Assembly: GCA_944324045.1 (NCBI GenBank)
Contig: CALUUT010000022.1
Span: 1 to 64,000 of the forward strand
Direction of reading: 5' to 3'
From: an uncultured Desulfovibrionaceae bacterium
GTDB lineage: Bacteria > Desulfobacterota > Desulfovibrionia > Desulfovibrionales > Desulfovibrionaceae
DNA length: 64,000 nt
Shown here: piece by piece, positions 1-8,470 of the stretch
Layout: each line of letters opens with the position of its first letter
Position numbering within the stretch: position 1 is the stretch's first letter
Translations under genes and position numbers: made by a program
The notes under the pieces: generated by a model
The model's input: the letters and a program-made list of their open reading frames with translations, nothing else
The model's database searches: none
What the model was told of the DNA's origin: nothing

Positions 1-2
1 CC

Positions 3-368
3 GGCTGCATTTTTTCCGGCGCGTCGCTCAAGGGCGGCGTCTGGACAAACGTGCATGCGCCAGGATGCACGTTCACGGGCGGGAAGGCCGCTGGGGCCAG
101 TTTTACGGATTGCGATTTTTCCGCCGCATCATGGCGCGGCGCGGATGTTCGAAACGGCGATTTTTCCCGCTGCCGCCTGCATGGGGCCGATATGCAGGGC
201 GTGAATCTGTTTCGCGGCTCTCTGCGTGAAGCCGGGCTTGAAGGGACTGATTTGCGCGGAGCAAATCTTTACGGGGCCGACCTGTACCGAATCGGCACGG
301 ATGCAGGCACGAATCTGACGGGCGCTGATTGCTCCAATACGGTTCTCGCCGCGCGAAAGGAGATTTGA
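3..368 (+). CDS. Pentapeptide-repeat protein, 5' end cut off by window edge
   Basis: The reading frame is open from base 3 with no stop upstream, so the gene almost certainly begins left of the window. The GTG at 51 is only an internal valine candidate. About 120 residues are visible. They form pentapeptide repeats of the A(D/N)LxG type (for example GADMQG, ANLYG, ADLYR), which fold as a right-handed beta-helix. In T6SS VgrG islands such repeats often follow a DUF2169 domain. That domain would be upstream and cannot be seen here. The stop overlaps the next start (TGATG at 366-370), so the two genes are translationally coupled. The likely role is as an adaptor or chaperone loading cargo on the T6SS tip. 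This is inferred from the DUF3540 and DUF4150 genes downstream. Confidence 0.8.
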   Translation, partial: GCIFSGASLKGGVWTNVHAPGCTFTGGKAAGASFTDCDFSAASWRGADVRNGDFSRCRLHGADMQGVNLFRGSLREAGLEGTDLRGANLYGADLYRIGTDAGTNLTGADCSNTVLAARKEI

Positions 369-1336
369 TGGACGATATCATGGAGCGGCTTCGTTCCAGA
401 GAAGTGTGCGGACTTGATCTGACAGGGCGGGATCTCGCGGGGGTTTCGTTTGCCGGAAAGCGTCTTGAAGACTGCCGGTTCGATGGCGCGCGTCTTGGCT
501 CCTGCGACTTCACCCGCACTGAAGCGGCGGGATGTTCCTTTGCGGAGGCCGATCTTGAAGATGCCGTATTTGATGAGGCGACGCTTGCGGACGTCACTTT
601 TGCCCGCGCCGGGCTGGAACACGCTTCGCTGGTTCGGACTTCGCTGGTCCGCGTGAATATGAACGGCGCGCGTCTCAGCCGGGCGTTGCTGCTTGAAACA
701 GCGCTCACCGAAGTTTGCTGGAAGGGCGCGGCATTCCAGCAGGCTACCCTGCGCGGACTTTCAGGAATGCCGGACTGGGAGGACGCTGATCTTGCAATGA
801 CGCACTGTCTGCAGTGCGATCTTTCCGGCCTGCGCCTTGCGCGGGTCAGCGCGCCGCTTTTAATCTTGCAGAGCTGTCGGGGACAGGGTATGATTTGTTC
901 GGATGCGGATATGACTCAAATCATCGCGATGGAGGCGGATTTATCCGGTTCGTCGTTTCTGCGCTGCAAATTGACGCGGGCCGGATTCATCGGCAGCGAT
1001 TTGTCCCGGTGCGATTTCTCCGGCGCCGACCTGTCTGAAGCCCATTTGATGGGGAGCCGTCTTGCGTGCGCCCGGCTGGCGCGCGTGCCGTTGTTGAAGG
1101 CGAACCTTGCCGGCGCGGATTTGTCCGGGGCTGATTTCTCTGAAGCGGACTTGACGATGGCGGATATGTCGCATGCGGTGGTGGAGCACGCCCGGTTTGC
1201 TGGCGCCAATCTGACTATGGCGAATCTGCATGCGGTTGATTTGACGCGCGCGACGACGTCAGGAGCGAATCTTGCCGCGATACGGGGCACGGACCAGGCG
1301 TTGTTGCGGGCGGAACGGTTTGGACAGCCGCTTTAG
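368..1336 (+). CDS. Pentapeptide-repeat protein of the T6SS loading module
   Basis: This 322-residue protein consists almost entirely of pentapeptide repeats (A(D/N)LxxA units such as GADLSG, ANLAG, ADLTM). They are densest in the last 120 residues and more diverged between residues 130 and 200. There is no signal peptide and no membrane segment. The ATG at 368 is preceded by AAAGGAGA with good spacing and overlaps the stop of the previous gene. An in-frame extension further upstream would cut into that gene without a ribosome site. It sits directly before DUF3540 and DUF4150 genes, a combination known from VgrG-linked T6SS islands. A cytoplasmic cargo adaptor role is therefore plausible. No enzymatic motif is visible. 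Confidence 0.85.
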   Translation: MDDIMERLRSREVCGLDLTGRDLAGVSFAGKRLEDCRFDGARLGSCDFTRTEAAGCSFAEADLEDAVFDEATLADVTFARAGLEHASLVRTSLVRVNMNGARLSRALLLETALTEVCWKGAAFQQATLRGLSGMPDWEDADLAMTHCLQCDLSGLRLARVSAPLLILQSCRGQGMICSDADMTQIIAMEADLSGSSFLRCKLTRAGFIGSDLSRCDFSGADLSEAHLMGSRLACARLARVPLLKANLAGADLSGADFSEADLTMADMSHAVVEHARFAGANLTMANLHAVDLTRATTSGANLAAIRGTDQALLRAERFGQPL

Positions 1337-1353
1337 CAAAAAAGAGGAGAGTG

Positions 1354-1986
1354 ATGGGATACGCGCTTTCACTGGGGCTGGTTGAGAATGGCCTTGTTTC
1401 CGGTACAGTGCAGGCCTGCGAGGGCGATGCGTTGCTGGTGCGCGGAAAAACCGGTCTGATTCGGGCTGAGCGCGCCGAGGGGTGTCTGCTTGCGCCTAGA
1501 CCGGGAGACAGCGTGCTTGTCGCGTTGCTGGATTCCGGCGAAGCCTGGGTATTGAGCGTGCTGCGGCGGCGCGGCGGCGAAGCCGCCCTGCATTTGCCGG
1601 ACCATACGGCGTTGCGCGCCCGTGAACTGGAGGTTCAGACCGAGAAGGCTGTTTTTGAAGCGGCGTCGCTTATGGTGCGCGGGCAAGACGTCCGTCTGGA
1701 AGGAGAACGGGTGGAGGTCCGGTCCCGGCTGCTGGCCCTTGGCGGACAGATTCTTTTGCAGGGGTTTGCCGTGATGCAGACCTTTGCGCGCAGGGTGGGG
1801 GAGAGCGTTTCCCGGCGGACGGGACGGTACGGCAGCCTGATGGAAAACGTCGATGACCTTGCGGAACGCAAAGCCGGCAGAGTGCGCATGGACAGCCGCA
1901 CAAGCTATCGGGTTCGTTCTGAAACTGCGGATATTCGGGCTAAGGGGCAGATTGACCTTGATGCCGAACATATCAAGGTAGGTTAG
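1354..1986 (+). CDS. DUF3540 family protein, T6SS tip module
   Basis: This 210-residue protein matches the layout of the DUF3540 family found between DUF2169/pentapeptide and DUF4150 genes in T6SS loci. The first 75 residues are a small beta-rich domain (V-x-G-T-V repeats and a PGDSVLVALL segment). The middle is a repetitive beta-helix-like stretch of alternating hydrophobic residues (ELEVQTEK, RLEGERVEV), similar in look to the VgrG needle. A helix follows, and then a tail of I-x-A-x-G-x-I-x-L strands. GTG 1351 and ATG 1354 are both possible. ATG 1354 has better spacing from GAGGAG at 1344-1349. The next gene begins 2 bases after the stop. The exact biochemical role is unknown, and a structural part in tip assembly is inferred. 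Confidence 0.8.
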   Translation: MGYALSLGLVENGLVSGTVQACEGDALLVRGKTGLIRAERAEGCLLAPRPGDSVLVALLDSGEAWVLSVLRRRGGEAALHLPDHTALRARELEVQTEKAVFEAASLMVRGQDVRLEGERVEVRSRLLALGGQILLQGFAVMQTFARRVGESVSRRTGRYGSLMENVDDLAERKAGRVRMDSRTSYRVRSETADIRAKGQIDLDAEHIKVG

Positions 1987-1988
1987 AC

Positions 1989-2387
1989 ATGTTCGCTTTG
2001 ACGCTTCAAGGCGGGACCTGCATGAGCACGCTCCCGGATGTATGCAAGACGCCGACCCCGGCCGGTCCGACGCCCATCCCCTATGTCAACATATTCCAGT
2101 GCAATATGGTCACTCCAAACACCGCCTGTTCAAAAGTGTTCATTGCGGGCGCTCCTGCTTTGCACGTCAAATCGCAGGCTGCCATTTCCAACGGCGACGA
2201 GGCGGGCAATGCGGGCGGCATAGTTTCTTCCAAGTTTATCGGCAAGGGCGAATTTATCAAAGGTTCGACCAAGGTGACTCTTGAAGGCAAGGCTGCTGTT
2301 TCGCAGGGAGCGACCACCAAACACAACGACGGCAACACAACCGGCATGTGCAGCATGGCCGCTCAGTCGAAGGTGCAGATTGCCTAG
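1989..2387 (+). CDS. DUF4150 PAAR-like T6SS spike protein
   Basis: This 132-residue protein has the DUF4150 (PAAR-like) signature. An N-terminal TPTPAGPTPIPYVN segment is followed by a compact domain with several Cys and His residues (NMVTPNTACSKV, TKHNDGN, GMCSM). PAAR-like proteins cap the VgrG spike and pierce the target membrane. The protein ends right after the core fold, so no C-terminal toxin is attached. Any effector would have to bind non-covalently or sit elsewhere. ATG 1989 keeps the usual family N-terminus; ATG 2022 is an alternative. The tssJ start overlaps its last codons, which ties the loading module to the structural operon. Confidence 0.85.
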   Translation: MFALTLQGGTCMSTLPDVCKTPTPAGPTPIPYVNIFQCNMVTPNTACSKVFIAGAPALHVKSQAAISNGDEAGNAGGIVSSKFIGKGEFIKGSTKVTLEGKAAVSQGATTKHNDGNTTGMCSMAAQSKVQIA

Positions 2388-3006
2388 CTTTTCAAAAGAC
2401 GGGCAGAGCGTCCGGCGGGGTTTGGCTGCATGCGTGTGCCTTGTTTTTGTTATTGCGGCGAGCCTTTCCGGATGCGGCGGCGCGCCCCAGAGGAGCGTCA
2501 TGTTGTCTTCTTCGCCGGACCCGGTAGAGAACCCGGCCGATATCGTCTGGAATTTTCAAAAAGATGGGCTGTATTATCGGATTGAAGCCGCGCCTGATCT
2601 TAATCTGGAGGGAGATACGCCTCTTGGCCTGACGATCTGCGTTTACCAGCTTAAGGATTTTTCTGAATTTATGTCGCTGGCGTCCTCTTCCGTTGGGATT
2701 GATACGCTGCTGGACGGCGGATTGGAGATAGCGGAGGTCCGGAGTAGTCGCGTATATCGCATTCAGCCCGGCGCAATCATTGAGGTGACTGCGGATCGCA
2801 TGGAAAATGTTCGATATCTGGCGGTCGTGGCCGGATATGCCCATCTGCGCCCCGATTTATGCGTCGCCGTGATCCCCTTCCCCATCCATGAGGATACGGA
2901 AGGCCTCGTGTTCAAGAATAAACTTTATAGCGCCGGGAGCATGCAGGCATTAATCCGCCTTGGCGCGGAATCCGTTACTATTTCAGGAGTGGAAAGTGTA
3001 CGATAG
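2380..3006 (+). CDS. tssJ: T6SS outer-membrane lipoprotein TssJ
   Basis: This protein of about 208 residues has a short basic N-terminus, a hydrophobic stretch and a lipobox LSGC, so it should be a lipoprotein anchored in the outer membrane. The mature part is a beta-sandwich-type domain with features of the TssJ/SciN family, for example LGLTICVYQLKDFSEF and the segment around VVAGYAHL. TssJ binds the periplasmic end of TssM and forms the outer part of the membrane complex. There is no ATG at a suitable place. TTG 2380, preceded by AAGGTG, gives a sensible signal peptide and overlaps the DUF4150 stop by 8 bases. A longer frame from 2281 would run fully inside the upstream gene. The start is the uncertain part; the identity is firm given its neighbours. 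Confidence 0.85.
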   Translation: MPSFSKDGQSVRRGLAACVCLVFVIAASLSGCGGAPQRSVMLSSSPDPVENPADIVWNFQKDGLYYRIEAAPDLNLEGDTPLGLTICVYQLKDFSEFMSLASSSVGIDTLLDGGLEIAEVRSSRVYRIQPGAIIEVTADRMENVRYLAVVAGYAHLRPDLCVAVIPFPIHEDTEGLVFKNKLYSAGSMQALIRLGAESVTISGVESVR

Positions 3007-4381
3007 TCCCCTTTTCTGGGAGCATGGCGTCTTTTTGCAGCCGCAGCATTTTCAACTGGAACGTCTTCAGGATCTGCGGGGCATGGCGTCCGCCTTTGCG
3101 CTGTTGAATCCTTATCTGTGGGGCATCCGTCGTCTTGCCGTCAACGAAACGGCCCTTGACAACGGCGTGTTTGAAATCGTCTCGCTGGAACTGCTTCTGC
3201 CTTCCGGCGAATGGGCGTCCGTGCCCGGCAATGCCACGCTGCCTGCCCGCGCTTTCCGGGATGCCTGGACGAACCCGGAAGTCCCTCTTACAGTTTATCT
3301 GGGTCTGGCCCCTTTTCGGGAGCAAGGCGGCAATGTCGTCCGGACGGATGAGCCTGACGCGGTTCCCGACATGGTCCGTTTTTCCGCCCCCCTGTCGCCG
3401 GACTTGATTCCTGATCTCTATGGCGACGGGCCGCGCGCGGAAGTGCAGACCCTTCGGTACAATCTGCGCCTTTGCTTTGGTCCGGAAGAGGGGAGAAACT
3501 TGTGGAAATTCCCGGTGGCCCGGTTGGTACGTGATGGAGAGCGCGTGTTGCCGGCTTCTCAATTCGCGGCCGCTTGCGTGGATTTGAATGCGGCCCCCTG
3601 TTTGCATCGGCTGGTGCGGGACGTGCGGGACACGCTGCTGTCTCGCAGCAAGCAGCTTGAGGAATATAAGATCATTGCGGGCGACACTGGCGTTTCCGGA
3701 GTGTCTTCGCTGCACGGGATTACGCTGTTCAGCCTTCTGGGGGTGCTTAGCCGCAATGTGCCGGAACTTGAGCAGTTTCTCGTTGCGCCGTCCATCCATC
3801 CGTGGCCTGTTTATCGGAGTCTGTGCCGCCTGGTTGGGGAGCTGTCCATTTTTTCAGCAACGTTGTCTCCGCTGGGCGAAACGCCGCAAGGCACCCGCGC
3901 GCTGCCCAACTATGACCACGAACGCCTGTTCGAGTGCTTCAGCGCAGCGGCCAATATCGTTTCACGGCTGGTGAACACGCTGGTCATTGGTCCCGCATAT
4001 ACGTTTTTGCTGGAACCTTTTGGACCGGCCCAAATGTTGGGAACGGTCATGCCGCAGAATGCGCGCAGCAACAACTACGCATACTGGCTGTTGTTGCGGA
4101 CGGCTTGTCAGGAACATCTTGCGGAACAGGTGCAGACCCTGGGCAAGCTTGCGCCTTCGTCGGACATGGCGGGCATTGTGAGTCAGGCTCTGCCGGGCAT
4201 TAGGCTCAGTTACGCGGAACAGCCGCCCGCAGGCCTGCCGCGCCGGAAAGACACTTTGTATTTCATGATAGATCAGAATGATCCGTTGTGGCAGAAGGTC
4301 ATGCAGACCGGCGATGTTTCCTTCATGCTGCCGAACCGGCCGGATGACCTGCTGGTCCAACTGACCGTTATTCAGAGGTAA
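2996..4381 (+). CDS. tssK: T6SS baseplate protein TssK
   Basis: This 461-residue protein is TssK (VasE/ImpJ family), the baseplate trimer that links the TssFG-VgrG wedge to the TssLM membrane complex. The diagnostic N-terminal motif W-x-H-G-V-F-L-Q-P-Q-H-F-Q is at residues 8-20, and the length is normal for the family. GTG 2996 is the chosen start because AGGAG lies 6 bases before it, and it keeps the motif near the N-terminus as in other TssK proteins. It overlaps the end of tssJ by 11 bases. tssL follows after 3 bases, as is typical for T6SS operons. Confidence 0.95.
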   Translation: MYDSPLFWEHGVFLQPQHFQLERLQDLRGMASAFALLNPYLWGIRRLAVNETALDNGVFEIVSLELLLPSGEWASVPGNATLPARAFRDAWTNPEVPLTVYLGLAPFREQGGNVVRTDEPDAVPDMVRFSAPLSPDLIPDLYGDGPRAEVQTLRYNLRLCFGPEEGRNLWKFPVARLVRDGERVLPASQFAAACVDLNAAPCLHRLVRDVRDTLLSRSKQLEEYKIIAGDTGVSGVSSLHGITLFSLLGVLSRNVPELEQFLVAPSIHPWPVYRSLCRLVGELSIFSATLSPLGETPQGTRALPNYDHERLFECFSAAANIVSRLVNTLVIGPAYTFLLEPFGPAQMLGTVMPQNARSNNYAYWLLLRTACQEHLAEQVQTLGKLAPSSDMAGIVSQALPGIRLSYAEQPPAGLPRRKDTLYFMIDQNDPLWQKVMQTGDVSFMLPNRPDDLLVQLTVIQR

Positions 4382-4384
4382 GGC

Positions 4385-5122
4385 ATGGAACTGCTTGAAC
4401 GTTTTTCTCCTTTGATGGGCGAGGCTTTGCATTGTTCGGGAACGCCCGAAGGGCTCGCGTTGCCCCTGAAGGAGGTGCAGGCCCGGCTGGCGCGCCTGGC
4501 GGATCAGGAACGCGCAGCCGCGCCCGTGGCGGGCAACGATTTATTGCCCGATTTTTCCGAAACCAGGCGGCGGGAGCTGGATATGTGCCGGTTCGCGGTC
4601 TATGCGTGGGTTGACGAAAATTTGCTGAACGCTCCGCGCGAGGATGCCGCCGCGTGGATGCCCTTGAGCCTTCAGTATCGGTATTTCCGCACCACTGCGG
4701 CGGGGCAGCGTTTTTTTGCGTACCTTGACGAATTGCTCGACAGCTTTAGGTTGCCTTTGGACGAGAATGGTCAACCGCTTGATCTTGCCAAGCGTTTGGA
4801 ACTGGCGGGCGAAATTGCGCCCGCCGCGTCGGGTGCGGATGTGCTGCGAGTGTTTGCGTTATGTTTGCTTTACGGATTCCGGGGGCGCCTGTACGGGCAG
4901 CCGGAACTGCTGGCACAGGTCCGAAAGGCCTGTTATGGATTGCTTTCCGCGCGGAAACCGAAGACTGCGGAACAGGTTTCACCGGCGCAGGAAGGGAAGA
5001 AAACAACCCTGCTTCGCTCGCTGGAACCGGTCGCCTATGTGCTTGTTCCCATCCTTATTTGCGCCGCTTTCGGACTGTATTGCGCCGATATTCTGGCCAA
5101 TACCCCGATTAAGGGATTTTGA
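4385..5122 (+). CDS. tssL: T6SS inner-membrane protein TssL (DotU/IcmH family)
   Basis: This 245-residue protein is a short TssL. Its cytoplasmic helical-bundle domain contains the family segment FAVYAWVDENLLNAP (about residues 65-79) and the L-x-LLYGFRGRLYGQPE motif near residue 165. A single C-terminal transmembrane helix (about residues 218-238) is followed by only a few periplasmic residues. It has no OmpA-like peptidoglycan-binding domain, so cell-wall anchoring must come from another protein. TssL binds TssM in the inner membrane and recruits the baseplate through TssK. ATG 4385 comes 3 bases after tssK. Confidence 0.93.
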   Translation: MELLERFSPLMGEALHCSGTPEGLALPLKEVQARLARLADQERAAAPVAGNDLLPDFSETRRRELDMCRFAVYAWVDENLLNAPREDAAAWMPLSLQYRYFRTTAAGQRFFAYLDELLDSFRLPLDENGQPLDLAKRLELAGEIAPAASGADVLRVFALCLLYGFRGRLYGQPELLAQVRKACYGLLSARKPKTAEQVSPAQEGKKTTLLRSLEPVAYVLVPILICAAFGLYCADILANTPIKGF

Positions 5123-5169
5123 TTTTAGTGCAGCCCGCCCCGGCGTCGGCTGAAGAGAGGCTATTCCCG

Positions 5170-8100
5170 ATGCATTTTTTCGGCAAACTGCTTTCATGGC
5201 TGCTGTGGCTGTTTCTTTTGGCGGTAGTCCTCGTTTTGCTGACCGCGCTCGCCTGGTGGATGGAATGGCCCCTTGTCACGGGCGTTGTTCTGCTGATTGG
5301 CGCGTTGGGGGTGGTATTGGCCTTTTTCGGTCTGCGCGCTCTCTATCGGTGGCGCGACAAGCGCCGTTTCGTCCGCAAGGTGCTGGATGAACAGACGCGG
5401 ATGGAGGGCGAAGCCCCGACATCGGGCGGACGTTTGGCGGATGTATGGCGGCAGGGGATGGAGCTTTTGCGCCGGTCGCCGCTGCGTTTCCATGAACGGG
5501 TGCAGTACAGCCAGCCATGGTTCGTGACTCTTGACGAAACGGGCGGCTCTTCCACGCTGTTCGCATCGTTCGGCAACACGCTGCCGGAGCAAAGCGAGTC
5601 TCCTTTATACTGGCATTTTCTGTCCTCGTCGGTCATACTGCGCTGTCCTGATACCGGAAAAATGGAGGGCGAATGGGAGGAGTTGCTGGCTTCTCTGGCC
5701 CGGAACAAGCGTAAGATTCCATTGCGCGGCATCGTTTTGCTGCTGTCTGTAGATGATCTTATCGGGAACTCCGATGAAGCGTTTTCCGTGTTGGGACAAC
5801 GTCTCCGTTCTCGCGTTCAGCAGGTCATGCTGACCTTGAACCGGCGCTATCCTGTATATGTCCTGGTGCAGGGGCTGGAAAGCATGCCCGGCATGGACGA
5901 CATACTTGATGTTGTCGAGCCGTCGGCGTTGGATATGCCGCTTGGATTGCTGCTGGCAAATGATATGGAGGAAGCCGGCCGCCGGGCTGCGGCCTCCGCC
6001 GCGCAAAGCCTTGAGGAGGCCGTGCGTTCCGCCGCTGCCGAAGGCCGTCTTCCGCACGGGGATATGTTGAAAGGCATCCGGGAACTGCGTCTTTTCGGCG
6101 ACAAGTTGGAGCTGGCAATTGAGAACCTGACTCGCGAGGTGGCTCACCAGATGACGCCGTTGTTGCGCGGCGTGTTTTTTTGCCAGTTTCGGTCCGGGGG
6201 GGAAAAACGCCCGGGCTTTTTGGCGGAGGTGCTTGCCCGCGTGTTGCCCGCCGCCGGGCAGCCTAAAGCTCTTAGCGGCGGTCTGCCTTTCTACGCTTCC
6301 ACAAAAATTGTTCTTATGACGGCGTGGCTGGCGTTGACCCTGTTTATCTGCGGTCTGCTTGCGGTCAATACGATTTATCAGCACCATATTTTGACTGTTG
6401 AGGCGACGGCGAATATCGTCAATGTCTCGCACGAAGAACTGTTCAACACCCTGTATGCAAAAATGTTGTATGCAAAACGGCTCGAACAGGCGCGAAAGGC
6501 GTGGTATCTTCCTTCATTTGGACAAAATATGCTGTTGCGGGTTGAGCAAAAGGTCAAAGAAGACTTCATTCTTCAGGTGAACGCGCACATCCTTTCGCCT
6601 ATGCTGGGCAATTTCCAGGCCTTCCTTGCCCGTCCTGCTACAACAAAGGACGGCGATATGGAAATGGACGTCGTTCGTGAACTGACGTGGCTGTGTTCGG
6701 CGGTTTCCGACCGAATAGAGCTCGGAAAGTTGCCGCAAGGGACGCGGGCAGCCTTCCCGCTCACGCGGATGGATGAGAATCATTGGAGTCCTGTGACGGG
6801 ACAGTTGCTTATCAATGCGTTGAACTGGACGCCGGATGGAGAGCAGCTTAACGCGCTTGCCCAGAACATGCGCAGTTTGCTGGCGATGAGCTTTACTCGC
6901 AAGGGCGCGAATCTGTTTAATATGTTTGTGGAGAATATAAACCGGAATCTGCCTGCAGCGGAAGTATGCCTGTCGCAATTTTGGCCCCACATGGAGGTTG
7001 CAAGCGGCGGCGAGCAGTGCATCCCTTCAGCCTATACGGCATCGGGGTATGCCGCGATTCGGGATACGCTGGAGGATATTGAATCCATCGCGGAAAACAA
7101 TCAGGCTTTGCAACAACAGCTCTCCATATTCCGCGCCGCTTATTTTAAGCGTTATGCGCAACTTTGGTATGATTTTGTCACGTCTTTCAGCGGGGTGGGA
7201 GGCTCTTTGCAGCAGGGGGACGTTTTTGCCGCCTATGCGGACGCCAAGAACATCGAAGATGTGCCGCACATGCGCCTGTTCCGCAAGATGGCCTCGGAAC
7301 TGGTTCCTTTCCGCGATGCGGAAAGCGTGCCTGCCTGGGTATCCCGTTTTTCAGCGGTCGATACGGTCACTGAGATCGCTCTTGCCCAGCATCACGACGG
7401 AGCGGGCGCTTCGCGGTGGAGAGCCCTGTTTTCCGCTGTCGGAACCTCTCCTGAGCTGCTTCAGCGTTTGCGGGCTGAAACAAAGGATGCGCAACACCTT
7501 CGCGAATGGCTGCTGGCTGCAGGAAGTTTGCACCAGTATTTCGACAAGTCGCTGGAACTGTTGCAGACGCTCGCCAACCCGTCGAAATCATTGGCGCTGG
7601 CAAGCATTCATTATGGAACTCGCGGCAGAACGGAACCTGCGGAGGATAGCCCGTATACGGAGGCGCAGACGTCGTTTTCTGAGGCCTTTGCTGCATTTCA
7701 CTCTGAAATTCAGTCCCCGGCAAGACGTCTTTTATATGGCATTCTCGACTTTGTTGTCCAGGGCGTAACCGTTCAGACGGCGCGAACTCTGCAGCACGAT
7801 TGGGAAAACGAGGTGCTCAGCAGCCCGGCGGCGCTTTATCGGCAAGATGATGTGGAGGCGCTTTTCGGCGACAAGGGCGTGGTGCAGGAGTTCGTCAACG
7901 CCAGGTTAAAGCCGTTTCTCGCACGACAGGATAAGGAACTTGTCGCAGCCCGTTGGGGAAATGTGGTGTTTCCATTTACAGCGGATTTTCTTGGTTTGCT
8001 TGCGCGCGCTGAGATCATTGCGGCTGAGCCGCCGAAAGATACGTATTACGTGCTGCTTCGCTCGCAACCTACACTGGTCAATGTGGATGCTCGTGAGCGT

Positions 8101-8466
8101 CCGGATTTCACGGAAGTCAGTCTCCAGTGTCAGGACAGGGAAACCCGTCTCGTCAACCGGAATTATCCGCGTGATGAAAGATTTCAGTATACTGTGGCCC
8201 AGTGTGGTCAGACGTCGCTGGAATTGCGATTCCCCTCATTTACGCTCAGGCGCGATTATCCTTCCTTTACCGAATTTCTTCAGGATTTTGAATATGGCGA
8301 ACGTATTTTCGGACCTGAAGACTTTCCTGACGAGGTTGTGAAAATGCAAGAAGCGGGCGTTCGGAGCATCACTGTCCGGATTTTGCCGGACAATGTGGCC
8401 GATGTGCTGCATCGCAGGGCCAATCAGCCGCCGGCTCTTCCAGACCGCATAACCTATGCGTGGTGA
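5170..8466 (+). CDS. tssM: T6SS inner-membrane protein TssM (IcmF family) with degenerate P-loop
   Basis: This protein of about 1098 residues has two N-terminal membrane helices (about 8-30 and 34-57), a cytoplasmic domain, a third helix (about 376-400) and a long periplasmic region ending in a beta-rich domain that should contact TssJ. This is the normal TssM layout and length. ATG 5170 follows AGAGG with a 9-base gap. A TTG at 5119 is possible but would overlap tssL. The segment PWFVTLDETGGSSTLFASFG (residues 116-135) stands where Walker A is usually found but has no GK(S/T). The later D-T-A-G-like site reads PDTGKM. NTP binding by this TssM is therefore doubtful. The gene is surrounded by tssL and tssE. 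Confidence 0.93.
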   Translation: MHFFGKLLSWLLWLFLLAVVLVLLTALAWWMEWPLVTGVVLLIGALGVVLAFFGLRALYRWRDKRRFVRKVLDEQTRMEGEAPTSGGRLADVWRQGMELLRRSPLRFHERVQYSQPWFVTLDETGGSSTLFASFGNTLPEQSESPLYWHFLSSSVILRCPDTGKMEGEWEELLASLARNKRKIPLRGIVLLLSVDDLIGNSDEAFSVLGQRLRSRVQQVMLTLNRRYPVYVLVQGLESMPGMDDILDVVEPSALDMPLGLLLANDMEEAGRRAAASAAQSLEEAVRSAAAEGRLPHGDMLKGIRELRLFGDKLELAIENLTREVAHQMTPLLRGVFFCQFRSGGEKRPGFLAEVLARVLPAAGQPKALSGGLPFYASTKIVLMTAWLALTLFICGLLAVNTIYQHHILTVEATANIVNVSHEELFNTLYAKMLYAKRLEQARKAWYLPSFGQNMLLRVEQKVKEDFILQVNAHILSPMLGNFQAFLARPATTKDGDMEMDVVRELTWLCSAVSDRIELGKLPQGTRAAFPLTRMDENHWSPVTGQLLINALNWTPDGEQLNALAQNMRSLLAMSFTRKGANLFNMFVENINRNLPAAEVCLSQFWPHMEVASGGEQCIPSAYTASGYAAIRDTLEDIESIAENNQALQQQLSIFRAAYFKRYAQLWYDFVTSFSGVGGSLQQGDVFAAYADAKNIEDVPHMRLFRKMASELVPFRDAESVPAWVSRFSAVDTVTEIALAQHHDGAGASRWRALFSAVGTSPELLQRLRAETKDAQHLREWLLAAGSLHQYFDKSLELLQTLANPSKSLALASIHYGTRGRTEPAEDSPYTEAQTSFSEAFAAFHSEIQSPARRLLYGILDFVVQGVTVQTARTLQHDWENEVLSSPAALYRQDDVEALFGDKGVVQEFVNARLKPFLARQDKELVAARWGNVVFPFTADFLGLLARAEIIAAEPPKDTYYVLLRSQPTLVNVDARERPDFTEVSLQCQDRETRLVNRNYPRDERFQYTVAQCGQTSLELRFPSFTLRRDYPSFTEFLQDFEYGERIFGPEDFPDEVVKMQEAGVRSITVRILPDNVADVLHRRANQPPALPDRITYAW

Positions 8467-8470
8467 CAGT

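Noticed and set aside
103-708. Long minus-strand frame (201 codons) opposite the pentapeptide genes
   Set aside because: It is a shadow of the repetitive, GC-rich plus-strand genes. It is rich in Arg/Ser and Ala, has no ribosome site and crosses two real genes.
2281-2379. Longer tssJ start inside the DUF4150 gene
   Set aside because: It would add an arginine-rich leader before the signal peptide and has no ribosome site. TTG 2380 gives a normal lipoprotein signal.
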